In this document: positions 16,835-26,258 of the stretch, piece after piece
How positions within the stretch are numbered: the stretch's first letter is position 1
How the letters are laid out: every line of letters begins with the position of its first letter
Notes under the pieces: model-generated
Told to the model about the DNA's origin: nothing
Database searches by the model: none
The model's input: the letters and a program-made list of their open reading frames with translations, nothing else
DNA from: JABDKJ01 sp964609215
GTDB taxonomy: Bacteria; Bacteroidota; Bacteroidia; Flavobacteriales_D; JABDKJ01
DNA length: 64,000 nucleotides
Direction: 5' to 3'
Assembly (NCBI GenBank): GCA_964609215.1
Contig: CAZSQZ010000002.1
Location: 310,001-374,000 of the forward strand
Position numbers and translations under genes: made by a program

Positions 16835-17916
16835 AAATACTAATTGACATAGGACATCCTGGTCATGTTCATCTATTCAAAAATTTCTACTGGGAAATGA
16901 AAAAAAGAGGGCATGAGTTTGTCATTACCACCAAAGAAAAGGAGTGCTCAATTCAACTCCTTGAAGCTTATGAAATACCTTATATAAATTTAGGTAAACC
17001 TAAAAAGGGAGCTATAAATAAAGTTCTTGGCTTAGCGTATTTTGGGAGGCAAATTTACAACATCGGCAAAAGAGAGAAGGCTGACCTATTTCTTAGTGTT
17101 TCCAGCATGTATGCTGCACATGCAGCATTTATTCTAGGAAAAAAACATATTGTTTTGGATGATACCGAGCATTCTACATTTGAACACCTTCTTTACAAGC
17201 CATTTTCTAATCTTCTTGTTAATCCAAATAGCTTCGAAAAAGATTTTGGAAATAAGCAAATTAAGTACAATGGATTTCACGAGTTGGCTTATTTACATCC
17301 TAAATATTACCAACCAAATAAGGACATTTTCAAAGTTCTAGATATTTCAGAGAATGAGCCATTTAGTATTGTTCGTTTTGTGGGTTGGAATGCTGGTCAT
17401 GATATCAAGCAAAAAGGGATGAACGTCCAACAAAAAACAGAAATCGTAGAAGAGATTATGAAACACAATCGTGTTTTCATTACTTCTGAAGAAAACTTAC
17501 CTGATCACCTAAAACCTTTTCAAATAAAAATAGAACCGCACATGATGCATGATGCATTAGCTCATGCGAATCTTTACATTGGTGAAGGTGCAACTATGGC
17601 AAGTGAATGCGCCATGTTAGGCACTCCCGCAATATATATTAATACCTTGAATGCAGGAACTTTAAAGGCGCAAGAAAGATTGGGTTTAATTCACAGCTTC
17701 AGAGATTATAATGGAGTCAAAGAGAGTACAGTAAACATATTACAAGACTCGGAAGCAAAAAATAAATATCTCCAAAGAGCTAAAGCTCTAATAAAAGATT
17801 CTACTGATGTATCGCAGTTTCTTGTTGATTTAACTGAAGATACGGTAAAGCCCACTCAACCAATACTAACGATTCAAAATATAAAAGAATATATACAAGG
17901 CTGTTTGGTCATCTAA
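16831..17916 (+). CDS. DUF354-family protein, probable GT-B glycosyltransferase
   Basis: 361 residues. Starts with the GT-B-like MKILIDIGHPGHVHLFKNF, a glycine-rich loop that opens the DUF354 family, and contains the C-terminal nucleotide-sugar-like region HANLYIGEGATMASECAMLGTPAIYI (about 248-273). The acidic-rich signature and overall length fit DUF354. Start overlaps the HisF-like stop (ATGA). Likely a cytoplasmic sugar transferase or related enzyme in building the polysaccharide repeat; substrate unknown. Its direct coupling to the HisF-like gene hints at a role with the amidinated sugar (inference). Confidence 0.8.
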   Translation: MKILIDIGHPGHVHLFKNFYWEMKKRGHEFVITTKEKECSIQLLEAYEIPYINLGKPKKGAINKVLGLAYFGRQIYNIGKREKADLFLSVSSMYAAHAAFILGKKHIVLDDTEHSTFEHLLYKPFSNLLVNPNSFEKDFGNKQIKYNGFHELAYLHPKYYQPNKDIFKVLDISENEPFSIVRFVGWNAGHDIKQKGMNVQQKTEIVEEIMKHNRVFITSEENLPDHLKPFQIKIEPHMMHDALAHANLYIGEGATMASECAMLGTPAIYINTLNAGTLKAQERLGLIHSFRDYNGVKESTVNILQDSEAKNKYLQRAKALIKDSTDVSQFLVDLTEDTVKPTQPILTIQNIKEYIQGCLVI

Positions 17917-17918
17917 AG

Positions 17919-18965
17919 ATGAGGAATGTGAAAAAATATAGAGCTCCAAAGAATAAATTCTATCAATCACTTCTACACTCTTTTGGCAATAAAAAGGTAT
18001 ACCTAAACGGAGTGTTTAAGGTAGTGTCTAAATATTGCTTTAATGAATTGAAAGCGGAGGTAGCTAAAGCACCGCACATTATAGAAAAAGAAAAGTTAAA
18101 TGATGTCGGAAAAATAAATCTATTCTTAAGAAATGCAAACGAGAAACTGCCTCTTCATGGTTATTTGATTGGTTGTGCAGATTTCAAACTTGGATACGAG
18201 CCGGACAAGGATTTTGTCTACCAAAGTATGATTCCAATCTCAACCGATATTTTTAGTTTTCTAATACACAGGGTGCTATCTAAAATTCATCCTTTCAGAT
18301 ATTTCTATTTAAAATTTACCAAAGGAAGAAGAAGAAGAATATCTAAAACGGAAATTCTGGGAAGACTCTTTTATTCGGGTTTTGATGTCCTAAAGATAAA
18401 AGAGGAGGGATCAGCACTTTTCTATATAGCTCAAAAAGTAAAAAATCCTGAAATAAGAGAAAAACCCACTATTGGCCCAATATTCACAATGAATAGAGTT
18501 GGAAAAAATGGAAAGAAAATAAAGGTCTATAAGTTAAGAACAATGCATCCTTATGCTTCCTATGTTCAAGAGTTTGTCTTTAGAAATAACAAACTTAAAG
18601 AAGGTGGAAAATTTGATAATGATTTTAGAATTAGCCCTATTGGTAAGTTTTTTAGAAAGTATTTTTTAGATGAACTTCCAATGCTCATCAATGTTCTAAG
18701 GGGAGACATGAAAATTGTTGGTGTAAGACCACTTTCGAAACATTATCTCAGTCTTTATGATAAAGAATTACAAGAAAAAAGGACTAAAACCAAGCCCGGT
18801 CTTTTACCTCCTTTTTACGTGGATATGCCCAAAACTTTAGAAGAAGTTCAACAATCAGAGCTCAAATACCTAAACCAATACGAAAAAAATCCGTTAAAGA
18901 CTGATGTGAGTTACTTTTTCCTTATTCTAAGAAATATAATTTTTAGAAAAGCAAGAAGCAATTAA
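17919..18965 (+). CDS. Initiating sugar transferase with methyltransferase-like N-terminus
   Basis: 348 residues. The C-terminal half (about 195-348) is the bacterial sugar-transferase (WcaJ/PglC) core: KLRTMHPYA, DFRISPIGKFFRKYFLDELPMLINV with the catalytic pair Asp251-Glu252, and GDMKIVGVRPLSKHY. It should transfer a phosphosugar to undecaprenyl phosphate. The N-terminal half lacks the membrane hairpin normally preceding this core and instead resembles the end of a SAM-methyltransferase fold (KINLFLRNANEKL, GRLFYSGFDVLKIKEEGSALFYIAQK). A similar architecture is known in other Bacteroidota. A basic stretch KGRRRRISK lies at 135-143. Confidence 0.85.
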   Translation: MRNVKKYRAPKNKFYQSLLHSFGNKKVYLNGVFKVVSKYCFNELKAEVAKAPHIIEKEKLNDVGKINLFLRNANEKLPLHGYLIGCADFKLGYEPDKDFVYQSMIPISTDIFSFLIHRVLSKIHPFRYFYLKFTKGRRRRISKTEILGRLFYSGFDVLKIKEEGSALFYIAQKVKNPEIREKPTIGPIFTMNRVGKNGKKIKVYKLRTMHPYASYVQEFVFRNNKLKEGGKFDNDFRISPIGKFFRKYFLDELPMLINVLRGDMKIVGVRPLSKHYLSLYDKELQEKRTKTKPGLLPPFYVDMPKTLEEVQQSELKYLNQYEKNPLKTDVSYFFLILRNIIFRKARSN

Positions 18966-18997
18966 AAGCTCCAAAAGCTAAACATTTAAAAAACTTA

Positions 18998-19804
18998 ATG
19001 AACCTAAAACGTTTTCTAATGACTCTTGTCAAAGGGAGTCAAAGACGATTAATGAGTGCCGTGCTTTATTCTTGTATGGTTCTACTTGCATTTGCATGTA
19101 ATAAACAAGAATATAATCTATTACATGATATAAACAGTGAGGATGAAGTCATCTTCGTTCGCGATAGTTATTTCGAAAACAGAATAAAATCTGGTCAACA
19201 GCTTTGTATTTCCGTCTCCAGTCTAAGTAAAGAAGGAGCAAAATATTTTCGTGGATCAACCGAAAGAGAGGGTGCAACAGGGATAGAATGCCTTACCTAT
19301 GATGTTAATAGAGAAGGCTTTATAAGTATGCCCTTGGTAGGAGAAGTAAAAGTCTCCAATCTTTCCCTTTCTGAATGTCGTGACACCATACAAAGTGCAT
19401 TGAACCATTTTCTGGAATATCCTATGGTTAAAGTGAACTATGAGAATTTTGCAATCTCCGTTATGGGAGAAGTCAAAAACCCAGGTCTTTTTACTGTTCC
19501 CAATGGAAACATTACTGTTTTGGAAGCCATTGCCAGGGCAGGTGGGCTTGACCAGTTCGGAAATAGACAGAATATTCTAGTGACGAGAGAAGATAATGGT
19601 TCTGTTTTAACAACAAGAATAGATTTAACTTCTAAAGAAGCATTTAACTCACCTTTCTTTTACTTGAACTCCAGAGATATTATTTATGTAGAATCCAATA
19701 AAGGAAGAGTTCAAAATTCAAAAAATGCTACTGCTTGGGGTTCTGTGGTTGTTGGCTTAGCAACTATGTCAGCTGTTATTACCACGGCAATAATTGCCAG
19801 ATGA
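18998..19804 (+). CDS. Polysaccharide export lipoprotein (Wza-like)
   Basis: 268 residues. Hydrophobic signal ending in LLAFAC with lipobox Cys34; a start at Met19 would still give a good signal. Poly-export domain about 60-135 (FISMPLVGEVKVSNLSLSE) and one SLBB domain about 145-230 (ISVMGEVKNPGLFTVPNGNITVLEAIARAGGL). A C-terminal hydrophobic segment (GSVVVGLATMSAVITTAIIA) is the likely outer-membrane-spanning helix of the Wza pore. Works with the downstream Wzc-like protein, whose start codon overlaps its stop. Confidence 0.9.
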   Translation: MNLKRFLMTLVKGSQRRLMSAVLYSCMVLLAFACNKQEYNLLHDINSEDEVIFVRDSYFENRIKSGQQLCISVSSLSKEGAKYFRGSTEREGATGIECLTYDVNREGFISMPLVGEVKVSNLSLSECRDTIQSALNHFLEYPMVKVNYENFAISVMGEVKNPGLFTVPNGNITVLEAIARAGGLDQFGNRQNILVTREDNGSVLTTRIDLTSKEAFNSPFFYLNSRDIIYVESNKGRVQNSKNATAWGSVVVGLATMSAVITTAIIAR

Positions 19805-22197
19805 AAGAACTATATAAACATAGTGTTCAACGTAGTAAAGATCAACAAGAGTTTGATTTAAAAAAATTCATTCTTGGCTATTTAAATTATTGGTGGGCAT
19901 TCATTTTATGTGTTGCAGTTGGCCTAGTGGTTGCCTCTATTATCAATTTTTATGCAATACCATATTACTCTATTCAAAGTAAGTCTTTAATCAGTTCTGA
20001 GGACGATAGAGTCATTTACTCTGAAAGTGCAATTCCAGATTTAAATTTCATCAACAGAGCAAAAACAGTAGATAATGAAGTGGAAATTTATGTCTCTAGA
20101 GACATGATTGACAAAACACTCAAGCAGCTTGACTTTACAACAAGCTATTATCAGAATGGCAATTACAAAACACGAGAGCTCTATGAAAAATCGCCTTTTA
20201 AAGTAGTATTTGACACTTTGCGAAATATCCACTTCTATACTGAATATAAAGTAACTATTTTAAGTGAAGATGAATTTTTACTTGATTATAGTCCAGGGAA
20301 GAATCCAGCAATAAAACACCACAAAAAACATAAATGGGGAGAACTAATTAGCGATAGTGAACTGAATATTCAGATTTGTAAAAACCCATTACTTACCGAT
20401 TATTTTAATTACAACAACTTAAGCAAAGGTTCTAATTCATATTCTTTCTACTTCAATTTTCACACAGATTTGGTAAGTAGTTATATGAATAAAATAGAAG
20501 CTGCCGAATCAAATAAGGAGACAGATATTATTGTCTTATCCATGGATGATGTTGTACCGGAAAGAGGTATTGCTTTCATGACTAAACTACAAGATGTCTA
20601 TTTAGAAGAAATCGCTCGTGAGAAGCAAGAAATCGCTAAGAACATGTACGATTTTATAGAAGAAAGACTTCGAATAAATTGGGAAGATCTTCAAGCTCTT
20701 GAAGCCCAAATTGCGCGATATAAATTCAAAAAAGGCGTAGTAAATGTAGATGGTCAGGCCAACTATATTTTGGAAGGTATTAAGAAATTTGAATATGAAC
20801 TGAGTGATGCTGAAACACAGCTTTCAACTGTCCAAGCTTTGCTTACACAACTTTTCAGAGGAATTGGAAATGAAGTATCTATTCCAAAAACTGTTTTGGG
20901 TGTTCACGACCCTTTATTGGATAATATCATTGTAGCTCTAAACAATAAGGAAACAGAATTAGCAAGAAAGAAAAACACCATAAAAGCAAATAACCCAGTA
21001 ATACTAGAATTAGAATCTGAAATAGAAGATTTGAGAGTCTCTTTACATCAGAATCTAATTAGCCAAGAAAAGAACTTGCAAATTTCCGTTGACGATATTA
21101 AGTCCAGAATAGAAAAGTACAATAAAGACCTGGCTGCTCTTACCTATGACGATAAAGAACTGGTATCTCTTGGAAGATTAAGAGATACTAAAGAGGGAAT
21201 TTACTTGCATCTATTAAAGAAGAAAGAAGAAGCTGCAATGGCACTTGCCTCTAAGGTAGTAGACACTAAAATAATTGAGGCTCCACACTTTACGAATTAT
21301 AAGTTCTTCCCCAAAAAGACAATAGTTCTTTTAATTGGGCTTCTTCTGGGATTATTTATTCCCATAGTATTTATCACCTTAAAAGATCTACTAAATGATA
21401 AGATAAGCGACATTGATTTTATTAGAAATAATACCAATGTTCCAATTGTAGGAATCATTTCCAAGAATAAGGGAAAAGATCAAATCGTCATTAACAAGGA
21501 TATTAACTCTTCAATTGCAGAAGAATATAGAACCATGAATTTCAATCTTCAGTATATGGGAAGCCCAAAGAGGATTCTCCTAACCTCTGGAGTAAATGGA
21601 GAAGGAAAAACCTTTACAGCCCTAAACCTGGGGATTACTAGTGCAGTTCTTGGAAAGAAAACCTGTATTGTAGAATTGGAACTTAGAAGGCCTAAGATTT
21701 CAATGAATTTTGGAATGAACAATGAAATTGGTGTAACTAATTATCTAATTGGACAAAAAACATTCTACGATATCATCAAACCAAGTGAAATAAGTCCTAA
21801 TCTTGATTTTATTTCATCGGGTCCAATTCCTCCTAACCCCTCTGAGTTATTAATAAAGGAAGAATTGGAAAGACTTTTTCATTTTCTAGATGATAAATAT
21901 GATACCATTATCATAGACTCTCCCCCTATTTCTTTAGTCTCAGACGCATACATACTTGAAAAATTAGTTGATACAACAATCTATGTAATAAGAAATAAGT
22001 ATACCCAGAAAAAGAAAATAAAACTTGTAAATGAATTACAAGAAAATAACAGATTCGGAAATATGTGCCTTTTATTCAATTGCGGTAATGAAAAAGAACT
22101 TTACCAAAATTATTCTTTAGACCAAAGGGAAAACCCTTTTAAGAATAGGCTCGTTAAAACATATAAGAGATTAAAAAGAAAATTGAAAGCAGCATAG
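19801..22197 (+). CDS. Wzc-like chain-length determinant and tyrosine autokinase
   Basis: 798 residues from an ATG that overlaps the wza stop (ATGA); an upstream in-frame start was rejected because it lies deep in wza. Wzz domain with TM1 about 27-56, long coiled-coil periplasmic part (about 280-470) and TM2 about 504-526. Cytoplasmic P-loop domain: Walker A GEGKT (600-604), Walker A-prime E625-L-E627-L-R629, Walker B TIIIDSPP (702-709). The usual Asp pair of Walker A-prime is replaced by Glu. The C-terminal tail holds only three tyrosines (768, 771, 788), sparser than a classic tyrosine cluster. Controls polymer length and export. Confidence 0.92.
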   Translation: MKELYKHSVQRSKDQQEFDLKKFILGYLNYWWAFILCVAVGLVVASIINFYAIPYYSIQSKSLISSEDDRVIYSESAIPDLNFINRAKTVDNEVEIYVSRDMIDKTLKQLDFTTSYYQNGNYKTRELYEKSPFKVVFDTLRNIHFYTEYKVTILSEDEFLLDYSPGKNPAIKHHKKHKWGELISDSELNIQICKNPLLTDYFNYNNLSKGSNSYSFYFNFHTDLVSSYMNKIEAAESNKETDIIVLSMDDVVPERGIAFMTKLQDVYLEEIAREKQEIAKNMYDFIEERLRINWEDLQALEAQIARYKFKKGVVNVDGQANYILEGIKKFEYELSDAETQLSTVQALLTQLFRGIGNEVSIPKTVLGVHDPLLDNIIVALNNKETELARKKNTIKANNPVILELESEIEDLRVSLHQNLISQEKNLQISVDDIKSRIEKYNKDLAALTYDDKELVSLGRLRDTKEGIYLHLLKKKEEAAMALASKVVDTKIIEAPHFTNYKFFPKKTIVLLIGLLLGLFIPIVFITLKDLLNDKISDIDFIRNNTNVPIVGIISKNKGKDQIVINKDINSSIAEEYRTMNFNLQYMGSPKRILLTSGVNGEGKTFTALNLGITSAVLGKKTCIVELELRRPKISMNFGMNNEIGVTNYLIGQKTFYDIIKPSEISPNLDFISSGPIPPNPSELLIKEELERLFHFLDDKYDTIIIDSPPISLVSDAYILEKLVDTTIYVIRNKYTQKKKIKLVNELQENNRFGNMCLLFNCGNEKELYQNYSLDQRENPFKNRLVKTYKRLKRKLKAA

Positions 22198-22208
22198 AAC
22201 GAGGAATT

Positions 22209-23558
22209 ATGGATGCGATTCAAGCACACACACACGCCAAGAAAAGAACCGCCCTCCTAAAAAAGAACATAGGCTTCAGCCTTTTGTTTAAGGGCGGCTC
22301 TATCGCTATTAATTTTCTGCTTGTCCCTCTTTTAATAGCGTACTTAAATACCGAAAAGTATGGTGTTTGGCTTTTATTGACCTCAATTACAACATGGGCA
22401 AGCTTTTGTGATTTTGGCTTAGGAAATGGTTTAAAAAACAAACTATCCGAAGCGCTTGCAAATGATGATTTCCAAAAAGCTAAAACCTATATAAGCACAA
22501 CCTATGCTTATGTAATCTTGATAGTTATTTCCATATTATCCATCTATGCGATTACCGAACAGTTTATAAACTGGAAAAGCATTGTAAACTCAGATTTGTT
22601 CTCACTTCAAGAATTGCGACTAATTGCAATAGTAATAGTTGGATTTTTCTTTATAAAGTTCGCTCTAAATCAACTATCCTTTGTTACAGCGGCTAAACAG
22701 CAAACTGCAATTAATGACTTGTTAAATTTCATCGTAAATGCACTGAGTTTAGTAATTGTTTTCGTTTTAATTAAAACTACCCAAAGCTCTTTACTCCTGC
22801 TAAGTATTGCTTTTTGTTCAATACCTGTAGTCGTTCTAAGCCTGGCCTCTGCTTATTTGTATTTCGGCAAATTCCAGAAACTAAGGCCATCTCTTAAACA
22901 TGTCAATTTTAAAGCGGGAAAATCTCTTATGAACTTAGGTTTACAGTTCTTTATTATTCAAATAGCTGGCATTGTTATTTTCTCAACAGACAACATTATT
23001 ATTGCAAATACTCTTGGGCCTGAGCAAGTGAGTATTTACAATATTGCATTTAAATATTTTAGCATTATCACCTTAGGTTTTTCAATTATATGCGCTCCTT
23101 TTTGGTCAGCTTATACTGAGGCATTTGAAAGAAAAGATTTTAACTGGATAAAGGGTATTACCAATAAATTAGTGAAGGTCTGGTTTCTATTTCTTGCAGG
23201 AACTATTATCATTTTACTTTTAGCACCGGAGCTGTATAGCATTTGGATAGGTAATGAAATCGAAATACCTGGTGTCTTATCACTATACATGGCCATTTTT
23301 GTGGTGCTTTCTTCTTGGGCAAGTATTTTTACAACTTTTGTAAATGGGGTTGGCAAAATACGTCTCCAATTGATTTTTTCAATAATTGCTGGCCTAATTA
23401 ATATCCCTTTATCGATTTTTTTCGTAAAAAACCTAGGACTAGGGAGTGCTGGGGTCATTTTAGCCACATCTATATGTCTATCATATGGCCCTTTGCTTTC
23501 ATTTATTCAATACAAAAAAATTATTTCCAACACTGCCAAAGGCATTTGGAACAAATAA
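22209..23558 (+). CDS. Polysaccharide repeat-unit flippase (Wzx, MOP superfamily)
   Basis: 449 residues with about 12-14 hydrophobic helices. The N-terminal helix LLFKGGSIAINFLLVPLLIAYL with LNTEKYGVWLLLTS is typical of Wzx-type lipid-linked oligosaccharide flippases. It moves the undecaprenyl-linked repeat across the inner membrane for Wzy. Starts 11 bases after the wzc stop. Confidence 0.92.
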   Translation: MDAIQAHTHAKKRTALLKKNIGFSLLFKGGSIAINFLLVPLLIAYLNTEKYGVWLLLTSITTWASFCDFGLGNGLKNKLSEALANDDFQKAKTYISTTYAYVILIVISILSIYAITEQFINWKSIVNSDLFSLQELRLIAIVIVGFFFIKFALNQLSFVTAAKQQTAINDLLNFIVNALSLVIVFVLIKTTQSSLLLLSIAFCSIPVVVLSLASAYLYFGKFQKLRPSLKHVNFKAGKSLMNLGLQFFIIQIAGIVIFSTDNIIIANTLGPEQVSIYNIAFKYFSIITLGFSIICAPFWSAYTEAFERKDFNWIKGITNKLVKVWFLFLAGTIIILLLAPELYSIWIGNEIEIPGVLSLYMAIFVVLSSWASIFTTFVNGVGKIRLQLIFSIIAGLINIPLSIFFVKNLGLGSAGVILATSICLSYGPLLSFIQYKKIISNTAKGIWNK

Positions 23559-23564
23559 ATATAT

Positions 23565-24470
23565 ATGCTCATGAAAAGCCCAATTACGAAAAAATCAAAC
23601 GTAATTCTAGAAAGAAAAATTCCCAGTTCTTTCATTGAGAAAGAATACATGAGTTCATACTCTATAGATGTATCTGGAATATTAAGCAACGCGGAAAATG
23701 TTGGGGTTTACAGATGCCTAGATACGGACTTTAGGTTCTATGGTCCTTCAACTTTAGCAGGTGATGCTAAATTCTACGAGGAACTCCAAAAATTCTCATG
23801 GTATTACATGGATTGGAAGTGGGAGCATCAGCAAGTTAAGGATATTCTGAATGATGGAGAAAAAGTACTTGAATTGGGCTGTGCTGAGGGGACATTTCTG
23901 GAGAGAATAAAAGAAAAAAATATTCAAGGTTCTGGACTCGAATTAAATGTGGCTGCAGCAAAAGCAGCGCAGCAAAAAGGTCTGAATGTGCTAACGCAAA
24001 GTATAGAAGATCATTCTATTGAATATGAAAATCACTATGATGTTGTATGCTCCTTTCAGGTAATGGAACACATTGCAGATGTTCAATCTGTTATTGCCGC
24101 ATCTGTTAAAGCACTTAAAGTAGGGGGGCGATTGATGATTAGTGTGCCAAATAATAGCTCTTTCATCAAACACTCTCCAAATAGCATAATGAATATGCCT
24201 CCCCATCATATGTGTTTGTGGGATGAAAAATCATTAAGTAAGCTACAAGATAACTTTGAAATTAAACTGGAAGGATTCCACTACGAACCTCTTCAGAAAT
24301 ATCACTATCCCGTTATATGGTCGAATTGGTTGTACAAAAAATTACCATCCAAATTACTAGCCAAAGCTGTGAATAGAATATCACGAATTCTAGGTTTATA
24401 CAATTTAGTGGGATTGAGAAAAAACAAAATTATTGGTCATAGCATAATTGCTATTTATACAAAAAAATAA
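23565..24470 (+). CDS. SAM-dependent methyltransferase
   Basis: 301 residues, class I fold. Motif I is VLELGCAEGTFLERI (about 102-116), and GLELN carries the acidic ribose-binding residue. SFQVMEHIADVQSVI and VGGRLMISVPN are the later motifs; EHI is typical of UbiE/COQ5-like enzymes. Within this operon it probably methylates a sugar hydroxyl or caps the glycan (inference). Two Met codons six bases apart could start it. Confidence 0.85.
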   Translation: MLMKSPITKKSNVILERKIPSSFIEKEYMSSYSIDVSGILSNAENVGVYRCLDTDFRFYGPSTLAGDAKFYEELQKFSWYYMDWKWEHQQVKDILNDGEKVLELGCAEGTFLERIKEKNIQGSGLELNVAAAKAAQQKGLNVLTQSIEDHSIEYENHYDVVCSFQVMEHIADVQSVIAASVKALKVGGRLMISVPNNSSFIKHSPNSIMNMPPHHMCLWDEKSLSKLQDNFEIKLEGFHYEPLQKYHYPVIWSNWLYKKLPSKLLAKAVNRISRILGLYNLVGLRKNKIIGHSIIAIYTKK

Positions 24471-24475
24471 TTCTA

Positions 24476-25627
24476 ATGCGTTTACTCTGGCTTGCACCTA
24501 TACCCTATTCAGGAGATAAGGATGTTCATCCGGCTCCCTGGATATCCACATTAGCTAAAAAGCTTGTGGAGGAAAAAGACTGCACAATAACAATGCTGAA
24601 TTATCATCCACGACTTCGAAAAGATGAAGAAGTAATTGTAAAGGATGGTATTGAATATGTCTTTCTGAAAACACCTGTTCCGAAAATTGACTATTTAACA
24701 ATCTACAGCAGGAGAATAAAGATTTTAAAGAAGTACATCAAAAATAGGATTGATGATTTCGATTTGATTCATGTACATGGAAGTGAGCATCAATATGAAT
24801 CTTCCATTGAAAATGTGCCTATTCCCTCTTTGGTTTCTATGCAGGGCATTATGACAGAGTACGTAAAAAAACTCCCTTCAATGTTCTCTTACACATTTCT
24901 TTCATGGTATATGGCCAGTATATTCGAGAAAGAAAACGTTAGGAAAATACAGCACTTCATTTGCCGAACAATTTTTGATACTGGGTTTATAAAAGATTAT
25001 AACCCGCAGGCTAATTTATACGAAAATTGGGAGATGATACGAGAGCCATTTTTCGAAAACAATTTTTCAATTGAAAAGGAAAACATTCTGTTTATCGGAG
25101 GTTCAAACCCTATTAAAGGAATAAAAGAAATGCTTATTGCATTTGATCTTATAAGAGAAAAATGTGATTTAAGATTACTTATAGTTGGAAAAACGAATCC
25201 GGAAGTGATTGAAAATATTATCAAGGAAAACGAGCTTGATAATATTATCCCAAATAGTATTGAAATACTGGGTTTTCAGGATGAATTTGGAGTATGTGAT
25301 GCCTTCAGAAAATCATATTGTTTGGTTCATCCTTCTCACATTGACAACAGTCCGAATAGCGTTTGCGAAGCGCAAGTTTCCGGCCTGCCCGTAATAGCTT
25401 CAAAAGTTGGAGGTGTTTCCTCATTGATAGAACATAATGAAACAGGAATACTCGTAGAATTAAGTCCATTAAAAATTGCATTTGAAGTGCTTAGGCTTTT
25501 TTCAGATAACCAGCTTAGAGACAAACTCTCCAAGCAAAGCAGAAAAATTGCACGAGAAAGACACAACGCAAATACTATACTTGAAAATACAGTAAGGATT
25601 TATAAAAAGGTAATGAACGCAGCATGA
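24476..25627 (+). CDS. GT4-family glycosyltransferase (GT-B)
   Basis: 383 residues. N-terminal RLLWLAPIPYSGDKDVHPAPW resembles a donor/acceptor loop. ILFIGGSNPIKGIKEMLIAF is the mid-domain glycosyltransferase group-1 strand. The C-terminal HPSHIDNSPNSVCEAQ followed by GLPVIASKVGG contains the E-x7-E type acidic motif of nucleotide-sugar binding. Cytoplasmic enzyme adding one sugar of the repeat. Its last four bases overlap the acyltransferase start. Confidence 0.9.
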   Translation: MRLLWLAPIPYSGDKDVHPAPWISTLAKKLVEEKDCTITMLNYHPRLRKDEEVIVKDGIEYVFLKTPVPKIDYLTIYSRRIKILKKYIKNRIDDFDLIHVHGSEHQYESSIENVPIPSLVSMQGIMTEYVKKLPSMFSYTFLSWYMASIFEKENVRKIQHFICRTIFDTGFIKDYNPQANLYENWEMIREPFFENNFSIEKENILFIGGSNPIKGIKEMLIAFDLIREKCDLRLLIVGKTNPEVIENIIKENELDNIIPNSIEILGFQDEFGVCDAFRKSYCLVHPSHIDNSPNSVCEAQVSGLPVIASKVGGVSSLIEHNETGILVELSPLKIAFEVLRLFSDNQLRDKLSKQSRKIARERHNANTILENTVRIYKKVMNAA

Positions 25628-26247
25628 CACACCCATTAGTTATTACATATAAAATCGCAAGGAAAATTGTAAGTATAATAACACTTTTCTTTGATCGTTT
25701 AAGAACCATTTTCATATTTAATGTAAATGGTGTTTCCTATAATAACAATTTCAACACCAATGGTGTTCCGATAGTTAGCATTAAAAAGGGAGGAAAATTA
25801 AAAATTGGCAATCATTTCAGGATGAACAACGGTATCCGTCACAATCAAATAGGGCGCAATCAAAGGTGCATTCTAAAAGTTGAAAAAGAAGCAACGCTTA
25901 AAATTGGTAATAATGTAAATATGAGTTCCACAGCAATAGTTTGCTGCGAAGAAATCACTATTAAAGACAATGTGAAAATAGGCGGTAATGTTACCATTTA
26001 CGATTCAGATTTTCATTCTCTTCAAGTAGTCGAAAGGACTAAAATCAAGGAGGATTTGAGTTTGAGAGTCAACAAGCCTGTGGTTATTGAAGAAAATGTT
26101 TTTATCGGTGCACATAGTACAATTTTAAAAGGTGTAACCATAGGGAAAAATGCAATAATTGGAGCTGGCTCTATAGTAACCAGAAATATTCCTGAAAACG
26201 AAATTTGGGGAGGCAATCCAGCTAAAGTAATTCGAAAAGTAGCCTAG
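25624..26247 (+). CDS. Left-handed beta-helix (hexapeptide) acyltransferase
   Basis: 207 residues. Hexapeptide repeats are visible from about 55 to 185 ([LIV]-G-x4 pattern: LKIGNHFRMNN, VKIGGNVTIYDSDFHS, VFIGAHSTILKGVTIGKNAIIGAGSIV), ending IWGGNPAKVIRKVA as in WbbJ/NodL/MaaL-type O-acetyltransferases. The His of DFHS (about 136) fits the catalytic position. Likely O-acetylates a sugar of the repeat. ATGA overlap with the preceding glycosyltransferase. Confidence 0.9.
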   Translation: MTHPLVITYKIARKIVSIITLFFDRLRTIFIFNVNGVSYNNNFNTNGVPIVSIKKGGKLKIGNHFRMNNGIRHNQIGRNQRCILKVEKEATLKIGNNVNMSSTAIVCCEEITIKDNVKIGGNVTIYDSDFHSLQVVERTKIKEDLSLRVNKPVVIEENVFIGAHSTILKGVTIGKNAIIGAGSIVTRNIPENEIWGGNPAKVIRKVA

Positions 26248-26258
26248 GCAATATAAGC

